Assembly (NCBI RefSeq): GCF_030209175.1
Contig: NZ_JARVSM010000001.1
Location: 1,674,001 to 1,738,000, forward strand
Direction of reading: 5' to 3'
Source of the DNA: Pseudomonas sp. efr-133-TYG-5
GTDB lineage: Bacteria > Pseudomonadota > Gammaproteobacteria > Pseudomonadales > Pseudomonadaceae
DNA length: 64,000 nucleotides
The notes under the pieces were generated by a model. That model saw only the letters and a list, made by a program, of their open reading frames with translations, did no database searches and was not told where the DNA came from. The translations under genes were made by a program, and so were the position numbers. Every line of letters begins with the position of its first letter. Within the stretch, counting starts at the first letter, position 1. Below, piece by piece: positions 52,351 to 58,756 of the stretch.

Positions 52351-53277
52351 TCAAGGACGATAGATAATCGCCGAGCCCCACGACAGTCCGACCCCGAAAC
52401 CACTGATCGCGATGCGCTGCCAGTCGGAATCGAGCACGTGTTTTTCCAGCAGCAGCGGCACGCTCGACGACACGGTATTGCCGGTCTCGACCATGTCCTT
52501 GATGAACTTCTCCGGCTCGCCTTCGAAGCGTCGCGCCACGGCATCGACGATCGCCGCGCTGCCCTGGTGGATGCAGAAGGCGTCGATGTCATCGGCGCTG
52601 AGGCCGGAATCGTCGAGCAGTTCATGCAAGTGTGCCGGGACTTTCAGCAAGGCGAAGTTGAACACCTGGCGGCCGTTCATGAAGAACACGCCATCGGTGA
52701 CCTTCAGGTGCGGCGCACCGGAACCGTCGGTGCCGAACTTGGCCTTGCCCAGCGCCCAGGCCGGGTTCTCGCCCATCCAGGTCGCCGTGGCGGCGTCGCC
52801 GAACAGCATGGTGGTGTTGCGGTCTTCCGGATCGACAATCTTCGAATACGGATCAGCGGTGATCAGCAGGCCGTTCTTCAGGCCGGCAGCTTCCATGAAA
52901 CCCTTGATCGCGTAGATGCCGTAGACATAACCGGAGCAGCCCAGGGAAATATCGAACGCCGCGACATGGGTCGGCAGGCCGAGTTTGTCCTGGACGATGG
53001 CAGCCGTGTGCGGCAGGCCTTCTTCGTCACCGTTCTGGGTGACGACAATCAGCGCGTCGATCGATTCACGCTTCAGTTCAGGGTTGTTGGCAAACAGCGC
53101 ATTGGCCGCTTCAACGCACAGATCGGAGGTTTCCTGCTCTGCATCTTTACGTGGCAGGAAGGCCGAACCGATCTTGCCGAGGATGAATTCTTCATCCTTC
53201 TCGAATTTTGCACCTTGTGCGTAATTGTCCACGCCGGCTACAGGAACGTAGCTCGCAATGCTTTTTATGCCAATCAT
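52351..53277 (-). CDS. 3-oxoacyl-ACP synthase III family protein in glycan island
   Basis: 308 residues, a FabH-like thiolase fold with the catalytic triad Cys114 (ISLGCSGYVYG), His237 (FCIHQGS) and Asn267 (ETGNTVSSS). Relatives in Pseudomonas flagellin islands (VioR-like in P. syringae) supply a short 3-hydroxyacyl group for an amino sugar. It is therefore probably not housekeeping fatty-acid synthesis. The start at 53277 has GGGAAG seven bases upstream; a reading 52 codons longer lacks homology. A 226-bp gap to pseI shows no other gene. Confidence 0.85.
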   Translation of the reverse strand: MIGIKSIASYVPVAGVDNYAQGAKFEKDEEFILGKIGSAFLPRKDAEQETSDLCVEAANALFANNPELKRESIDALIVVTQNGDEEGLPHTAAIVQDKLGLPTHVAAFDISLGCSGYVYGIYAIKGFMEAAGLKNGLLITADPYSKIVDPEDRNTTMLFGDAATATWMGENPAWALGKAKFGTDGSGAPHLKVTDGVFFMNGRQVFNFALLKVPAHLHELLDDSGLSADDIDAFCIHQGSAAIVDAVARRFEGEPEKFIKDMVETGNTVSSSVPLLLEKHVLDSDWQRIAISGFGVGLSWGSAIIYRP

Positions 53278-53503
53278 TACGGCTTCCCAATAATAAACAG
53301 CCCAATACCACCGCTCGCAAGGATTCGAGGGGCGCCGACAAACAGAAAACGGCCGCCACAACGGGCAGCCACGGGGAGCGCAAAGGGCTATCACTGGAAC
53401 CGATAACGGGCCAGGCGCCATCTCCCCGGTCAATACAATACAGTGAAGATGCGCGTTATGACTCGCAGGTCACGCTATTTTGCCGAATCGGTGGCAGATC
53501 GGC

Positions 53504-54556
53504 TCATTCGACCAACGACCAGTCCAGCGGCGTACCGCGCTTGATCGCCGTGCGGGCATGGCGGCCGAGCACCGCATCGGTGTGCTTGGGCGGCAGGCCG
53601 AGGCCCGGGCGAATGGCGCGCAGATTGGCGCGCGTGAAGGGTTCGCCGGCGGCCATGTCGGCGCTGACGTACAACGAACGGCGGTAGACCAGCGACTTGC
53701 GCTCGGCCTCGGTGACGCCGTAGTGCACCTGACCCATGGCCTGCCAGGCGCGTTCGGTTTCCACCACCAGGCTGGCCAGCTCCGCCGGTTCCAGGGAGAA
53801 GCTGGCGTCGACGCCGCCGGCGGAACGATCGAGGGTGAAGTGCTTTTCCACCACCGTCGCGCCCAGCGCCACCGCCGCCACCGACACGCCGACGCCCATC
53901 GAGTGATCGGACAGGCCGACCTCGCAACCGAACAGTTCCCGCAGATGCGCAATCGTGCGCACGTTGCTGTTGAGCGGTGTCGCCGGGTAGGTGCTGGTGC
54001 ACTTGAGCAAGACCAGATCGCGACACCCGGCTTCGCGGGCGGCGCGCACGGTCTCATCGAGCTCGGCAATGCTCGCCATGCCGGTGGAGATGATCAGTGG
54101 CTTGCCGGTGGCCGCCACACGGCGGATCAGCGGCAGATCGGTGTTTTCGAAACTGGCGATCTTGTAGGCCGGCACGTCGAGGCTTTCGAGAAAATCCACG
54201 GCTGTGTCGTCGAACGGCGTCGAAAACGCGAGCATGCCCAGTTCCTTGGCGCGGGCGAAGATTGGCGCGTGCCACTCCCAGGGCGTATGGGCCTTTTCGT
54301 ACAGATCGTAGAGCGAGGTGCCCGCCCACAGGCTGCCCGGGTCCTCGATGAAGAACTCGCCGTGCGCCAGATCCAGGGTCATGGTTTCGGCCGTGTAGGT
54401 CTGCAGTTTCAAGGCATGGGCGCCGGCGCGGGCCGCCGCTTCGACAATCTGCAACGCCACATCCAGCGACTGATTATGGTTGCCGCTCATCTCGGCAATG
54501 ATGAACGGCGGCGCGTCGGCACCGATCCGGCGTTCGCCGATGGAGAAACTGCTCAT
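53504..54556 (-). CDS. pseI: Pseudaminic acid synthase PseI (NeuB family)
   Basis: 350 residues. NeuB TIM barrel (about 15-270: IIAEMSGNHNQSLDVALQIV, FSTPFDDTAVDFLE, KIASFENTDLPLI, STGMASIAELDE, LLKCTSTYP, LSDHSMG, VVEKHFTLDR) and a C-terminal SAF/antifreeze-like domain (RSLYVSADMAAGEPFTRANLRAIRPG). It condenses 6-deoxy-AltdiNAc with phosphoenolpyruvate to give pseudaminic acid. SGNHN is the PseI form of the motif. It overlaps pseG by 4 bp. Confidence 0.94.
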   Translation of the reverse strand: MSSFSIGERRIGADAPPFIIAEMSGNHNQSLDVALQIVEAAARAGAHALKLQTYTAETMTLDLAHGEFFIEDPGSLWAGTSLYDLYEKAHTPWEWHAPIFARAKELGMLAFSTPFDDTAVDFLESLDVPAYKIASFENTDLPLIRRVAATGKPLIISTGMASIAELDETVRAAREAGCRDLVLLKCTSTYPATPLNSNVRTIAHLRELFGCEVGLSDHSMGVGVSVAAVALGATVVEKHFTLDRSAGGVDASFSLEPAELASLVVETERAWQAMGQVHYGVTEAERKSLVYRRSLYVSADMAAGEPFTRANLRAIRPGLGLPPKHTDAVLGRHARTAIKRGTPLDWSLVE

Positions 54557-56055
54557 TGCCTGCCATCCTTCAAAACACGGGTAAAGACACTGGCATCCTG
54601 GGCAAACCCGGCCTCAGCAAATACCTTCATTGACGGCCGGTTGGTCGGCAGCACCCGGGCGGTGATGGCGGTCAGTTGCGGCCAGTGTGCCGCGACCACC
54701 TCTTCGCCGCGTTCGAGCAGCGCCCTGCCCCAGCCCAGGCCCAGACGACCTTCGAGCAGATAGATCGACACTTCGGCGGCGAAACCACGCACGTCGTAGC
54801 GCAGCACACCGACCGGGCCGTCATCGGCTTCGGCGATCAACAGCAGACGTTGTGGATTGCGCAGACTGGCGGTCAGCCAGTTCAGGTGTTGCGGCCACGC
54901 GATCACGCCGCTGTCCAGCGACCGGCGGCGCACAGCCTCGGCATTGCGCCCGTCGAACAGCAACTGCGCGTCATCCAGCGTCGCTGGCCGCACCTTGAGC
55001 ACCGCGCCGGCCAGGGCGGCGGCCACCCGCAGCGCGCCACGCCCATCGACCAGTTGCCGCGAGCGCTCGGCCAGGCTCTGGCGCAAATAGAAATTATTGA
55101 GGACAAAACCGACGGCATCGCGCAACTGTTCGACGCTGACCTGCTCGCGGGCGCCCATGAACACATGCGCACCCGCCGCCGCCATCACCTCGCCGTTGGC
55201 CTGCTGGTTGTTCGACACGGCGATGCAGATCGTCGGCAACCCCAGCGCCGCACGCTCCCAACTGGTGCCACCACCGGCGCCGATGAACAGGTCGGCCGCG
55301 ATCATGCGCTGATGGAAATCGCTGACGAAACTGTGCAGGCGCCAGTGCGGTCGTGTCCGGGCCAGCGCCTGCATCTGCGCCCACGCCGGGTTGTCGGCGC
55401 CGGCGACGAAATCCACTTCCAGGTCGGCAAAATCCGCCAGCGCCTGCATTGCATGATGGGTCTGCATGGCGGCATCGAAGCCGCCGAAATTCACCAGCAC
55501 CCGCCGCGCCTGGGGTTTGATGGCGATGGCCGGTGCACTGAATTCTTCGCGCAGCATGGCGTAGCGTGGACCGAGTAACGTGCGGCATCCGGCGGGCAGC
55601 AGAGGCTGATAGTTCTCGCTCAGGCCCGAGAGGTTCTGATTGAGCAGCAGGTCGACGCTGTAGCGGCGCGTCGCCAGGTCATCCACCGCGGCAATGCGTG
55701 GCGCCCAGCGCCGCGCGGCGGTCTGCCAGTGGTGATCGAGGCCGTAATGGTCGGCGATGATCCAGTCGAATGCGGCCTGATCCTGCAGCTCTTTCGCCAG
55801 GGCGTCGATGTCGGCCTGCCAGGGCAGCATCGATTCGATGGCCTGGTGCGGGTCCTCATCGACATAACGCTCGGGCAGCGCAAAGGTTGCGAAGCCTTCG
55901 CTGCGCAAGGCCTCGATGCGGTGCCCCGGCAGACGCCGGCAGGCGAACGCGACGTGACTGCCCTGGGCCCGCAGCACCCGCGCCAGCGGCAGGCAACGGG
56001 CGATGTGGCCGCTGCCGATGGTTGGCGAGGCGTCGGCGCGAATCAGTACTCTCAT
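54553..56055 (-). CDS. pseG: PseG hydrolase fused to a GNAT acetyltransferase
   Basis: 500 residues. About 1-345 is PseG, a GT-B-fold UDP-sugar hydrolase that removes UDP from UDP-6-deoxy-AltdiNAc (RADASPTIGSGHIARCLPLA with the catalytic His, DHYGLDHHWQTAA, FIGAGGGTSWERAALGLPTI). About 353-500 is a GNAT domain (VRPATLDDAQLLFDGRN, GLGWGRALLERGEEVV, LPTNRPSMKVFAEAGF), the place and type expected of PseH, which N-acetylates C4. One chain may thus do steps 3 and 4. It overlaps pseF and pseI by 4 bp. Confidence 0.92.
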   Translation of the reverse strand: MRVLIRADASPTIGSGHIARCLPLARVLRAQGSHVAFACRRLPGHRIEALRSEGFATFALPERYVDEDPHQAIESMLPWQADIDALAKELQDQAAFDWIIADHYGLDHHWQTAARRWAPRIAAVDDLATRRYSVDLLLNQNLSGLSENYQPLLPAGCRTLLGPRYAMLREEFSAPAIAIKPQARRVLVNFGGFDAAMQTHHAMQALADFADLEVDFVAGADNPAWAQMQALARTRPHWRLHSFVSDFHQRMIAADLFIGAGGGTSWERAALGLPTICIAVSNNQQANGEVMAAAGAHVFMGAREQVSVEQLRDAVGFVLNNFYLRQSLAERSRQLVDGRGALRVAAALAGAVLKVRPATLDDAQLLFDGRNAEAVRRRSLDSGVIAWPQHLNWLTASLRNPQRLLLIAEADDGPVGVLRYDVRGFAAEVSIYLLEGRLGLGWGRALLERGEEVVAAHWPQLTAITARVLPTNRPSMKVFAEAGFAQDASVFTRVLKDGRQ

Positions 56056-56747
56056 TGCAGTTCTCCACCGGCCTTGAGCGCAGCGTAGAGGTATTCGGCC
56101 CGCTGCCAGTCTTCGGCGGTGTCGATGTCCTGCACCAGATGGCGTGGCAGGATCACCGGCAGGCTGGCCGGCGAATACAGCACGTCGCCGCGCAACCAGG
56201 CCTCACTGCGCCCCCAATAGAACTGCCCGGCATCCTGAAACGCCTCGGGCAAATCCTGGGAACGCGTGTTGCGAAATTCGGGGTACAACGCGCTCAAGGC
56301 GCCCTGCCCGTCGACGGTCAGCGCGCGCTGCACGGGGAAGCCGAAATTGCACACCGAGAACGCGAAGGACCGGTGCCGATGCTGCTCGAGCAATTCCAGG
56401 CCCTGGCGCAGATACCGCGCCTGCAACAGCGGAGCCGTGGCGTAGATACAGCAGGCGTACTCGAAGGCCGGCAGTTGCTGCAAGGCATGCACGATGACCG
56501 CGGCGGTGCCGGTGAAGTCATCGGCCAGCGCCGCCGGACGCAGGAACGGCACTTGCGCCCCATATTCGCGGGCCACCGCGGCGACTTCCTCATCGTCGGT
56601 GCTGACCACGACCTGCTCGAACAGCCCCGACGCCAGCGCCGTGCGGATCGAGTGGGCAATCATCGGCACGCCGTCGAACGGCTTCAGGTTCTTGCGCGGG
56701 ATACGTTTGCTGGCTCCACGAGCCGGAATGATTGCAACGTGACTCAA
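56052..56747 (-). CDS. pseF: CMP-pseudaminic acid cytidylyltransferase PseF
   Basis: 231 residues with a nucleotidyltransferase fold: IIPARGASKRIPRKNLKPFDGVPMI binds CTP, then VVSTDDEEVAAVA, and ARYLRQGLELL, AGQFYWGRSEAWL and DIDTAEDWQRAEYLY, as in the PseF/NeuA family. It activates pseudaminic acid as CMP-Pse for the transferase. The last residues overlap pseG, and the start overlaps the methylase stop. Confidence 0.94.
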   Translation of the reverse strand: MSHVAIIPARGASKRIPRKNLKPFDGVPMIAHSIRTALASGLFEQVVVSTDDEEVAAVAREYGAQVPFLRPAALADDFTGTAAVIVHALQQLPAFEYACCIYATAPLLQARYLRQGLELLEQHRHRSFAFSVCNFGFPVQRALTVDGQGALSALYPEFRNTRSQDLPEAFQDAGQFYWGRSEAWLRGDVLYSPASLPVILPRHLVQDIDTAEDWQRAEYLYAALKAGGELQ

Positions 56748-57364
56748 AGGCGTTTTTCCAACAGAAACCAGGTGATGTCATCCACCGGGAATTGCGGATC
56801 ACGGTGATAGCCGAATCCGTAATCCAGCAGTTGCAGGTCAGGATAACGGTCAAGCATTTCACCGGCAAAGTCGCGCTTGAACAATTTGCCGCTGTTGCCG
56901 CGATAGGAAACTTCCACCGGCACAGGATTGTAGTACTCGGCGATCAGGATGTAGCGCTGGCTCAGCTCATACAGTTGTGCGTAGGCGCTCGCCAGCAGTT
57001 CCGGTGCCAGATGAATCAGCACGCCCTTGCTCAACGTCAGGTCGTAGCGCCGCGCGGGCGCAAAATCGAACAACGAACCGTGCCAGATCTGCGCGATGCC
57101 GAGCGCTCGGGCCTGGGCGCAGGCACTGGCGTTGATTTCGACGCCGAACAGTTCGCAACGCGGCAACAATTGATGCAGCGCCTGCAAGTTGTTGCCGGCA
57201 TTGGTGCCCAGCTCCACCAGGCTGTCGATCCGTGCGGCGCGCGTCAATGCCTTGGCGAACAGCGCCAGATTGGCCGCTACCAGCGGCTGGCCGACATTGC
57301 GCTCGACGTACTGATTGCCGAACTCGCCCTGCCAGAATTTTTCCTGCTCACTCAGATCACGCAT
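56744..57364 (-). CDS. Pseudaminic acid biosynthesis-associated methylase
   Basis: 206 residues. A class I SAM methyltransferase: motif I VELGTNAGNNLQAL (about 49-62), ELFGVEINASACAQA as motif II and LTLSKGVLIHLAPELL as post-II. The start MRDLSEQEKFWQGEFGNQYVERN is typical of the family found in pse clusters. It may O- or N-methylate Pse or the glycan. The product has not been fixed by sequence. It lies 31 bp downstream of pseC. Confidence 0.88.
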   Translation of the reverse strand: MRDLSEQEKFWQGEFGNQYVERNVGQPLVAANLALFAKALTRAARIDSLVELGTNAGNNLQALHQLLPRCELFGVEINASACAQARALGIAQIWHGSLFDFAPARRYDLTLSKGVLIHLAPELLASAYAQLYELSQRYILIAEYYNPVPVEVSYRGNSGKLFKRDFAGEMLDRYPDLQLLDYGFGYHRDPQFPVDDITWFLLEKRL

Positions 57365-57395
57365 TGCTGACTCTCATCCGTCACCCCGGGGCCGC

Positions 57396-58631
57396 TTATT
57401 CGGTCAACCGGCGCAGTTGCTCGACCACATGGTCTTGTTGTTCAGCACTGAGCAGCGGAAACATCGGCAGGCTGATCGCTTCGGCGTAATAGCGCTCGGC
57501 CTCGGGGAAATCCCCCTCGGCAAAGCCCAGGTCGCGGTAGTACGGCTGCAGGTGCAGCGGAATGTAATGCAGATTCACCCCGATACCGGCCGCGCGCAAG
57601 CCCTCGAACACCTCGCGGTGGCTGCGGCCGATGCGCTCGGTCTGCAAGCGGATCACGTACAGGTGCCAGGCCGATTCGGCTTCCGCCTGCGCACTCGGCA
57701 GCGTCACCGGCAAGTACGCCAGCAAGCGTTCGTAACGCGCGGCCAGTTCGCGGCGACGGGCGACAAATGCGTCGAGCCGGCTCATCTGCGACAGCCCCAA
57801 TGCGGCTTGCAGGTCGGTAATCCGGTAATTGAAACCGAGCTCGACCTGCTGGTAATACCACGGCCCATGGGTGGGCCCGATCATCTGCGCCGGGTCGCGG
57901 GTCATGCCATGGCAACGCAGGCGTTGCAGGCGCTCGGCCAGATCCGCACGGTTGGTCAGGACCATGCCGCCCTCGGCACTGGTGATGATTTTCACCGGAT
58001 GAAAGCTGAACACGGTCATCGCGGCAAACTCGCCGCACCCGACCGGACGCCCGGCGTAGGACGCGCCGACCGCATGGGAAGCGTCTTCGATCACCGTAAA
58101 GTTGTAACGCTCGGCCAGCTCGGCAATGCGCCGCATGTCACAGCTCTGGCCGGCGAACGCGACGGCGACCAGCACCTTGGGCAGCGTCCCCTGCTGCTCG
58201 GCCGCCTCGAGCTTGCTCGCCAGCACCTCGGCATCGAGGTTCCAGGTCAGCGGATCGATGTCGACGAAGTCGACGTCGGCGCCGCAATAACGACCGCAAT
58301 TGGCCGAGGCCAGAAAGGTGTTCGGCGTCGTCCACAAGCGATCGCCAGGGCCGAGCCCGGCCGCCACGCAGGCAATGTGCAGCGCCGCCGTGGCATTGCA
58401 CACCGCCACAGCGAAATCGGCCTGGCAGCGTTCAGCCATCGCCCGCTCGAAGCGCTCGATGGTCGGCCCCTGGGTCAGCCAGTCCGATTGCAATACCGCA
58501 ACCACCGCGTCGATGTCTGCGCGCTCGAAGCTTTCGATGGCCGCTCCCTGGGGAACCCCATCCGATTGCAGCACCGCGACCACCGCCTCGATATCCGCCG
58601 CATCGACGCTCTGCCGTCCGTAGGGAATCAT
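57396..58631 (-). CDS. pseC: PseC aminotransferase with duplicated N-terminus
   Basis: 411 residues, about 26 more than usual. A DegT/DnrJ fold PLP enzyme: catalytic Lys in FSFHPVKIITSAEGG, PLP pocket in CNATAALHIACVAAG, VIEDASHAVGASY. It transaminates the 4-keto sugar to UDP-4-amino-4,6-dideoxy-AltNAc. Residues 12-37 and 38-63 are a tandem repeat (ADIEAVVAVLQSDGVPQG and ADIDAVVAVLQSDWLTQG); the second copy is the family-like one. The ATG overlaps the stop of the pseB remnant as ATGA. Confidence 0.92.
   Translation of the reverse strand: MIPYGRQSVDAADIEAVVAVLQSDGVPQGAAIESFERADIDAVVAVLQSDWLTQGPTIERFERAMAERCQADFAVAVCNATAALHIACVAAGLGPGDRLWTTPNTFLASANCGRYCGADVDFVDIDPLTWNLDAEVLASKLEAAEQQGTLPKVLVAVAFAGQSCDMRRIAELAERYNFTVIEDASHAVGASYAGRPVGCGEFAAMTVFSFHPVKIITSAEGGMVLTNRADLAERLQRLRCHGMTRDPAQMIGPTHGPWYYQQVELGFNYRITDLQAALGLSQMSRLDAFVARRRELAARYERLLAYLPVTLPSAQAEAESAWHLYVIRLQTERIGRSHREVFEGLRAAGIGVNLHYIPLHLQPYYRDLGFAEGDFPEAERYYAEAISLPMFPLLSAEQQDHVVEQLRRLTE
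58443..58598 (-). repeat. 78-bp tandem duplication in pseC
   Basis: Two 78-bp units (58521-58598 and 58443-58520) encode residues 12-37 and 38-63 of PseC. About 18 of 26 residues agree. The DNA units share the same CGCTCGAAGC start and end, so it is a true in-frame tandem duplication, old enough to have diverged. Confidence 0.9.
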
Positions 58632-58726
58632 GCCGGACGCTTCGCGTGCCGGTCGGCGAGATCGCCGACCGGGGCCAGACCGAACGCATCGGCGCGGCGC
58701 AGGAAAATCGATTTACCGTTGAACAT
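58628..58726 (-). pseudogene. pseB: Remnant of pseB upstream of pseC
   Basis: A 32-residue frame begins MFNGKSIF, as UDP-GlcNAc 4,6-dehydratases of the PseB type do (MFNxKxILITGGTGSFG). It then leaves the family: the TGGTGSFG nucleotide site and the rest of the ~330-residue enzyme are missing. The remaining LRRADAFGLAPVGDLADRHA has no recognised match. It ends in an ATGA overlap with pseC, where an intact pseB normally sits. It contains the palindrome 58649-58672. Most likely an internal deletion; a chance start similarity is possible because only eight residues match. Confidence 0.55.
58649..58672. repeat. Perfect 11-bp inverted repeat in the pseB remnant
   Basis: CCGGTCGGCGA (58649-58659) and TCGCCGACCGG (58662-58672) with a 2-bp spacer. 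No T run follows on either strand, so it is not a normal terminator. It may mark a rearrangement point. Confidence 0.8.
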
Positions 58727-58756
58727 GTCTTGAGTCCTGTTCTCTGTGCGCAAGGC

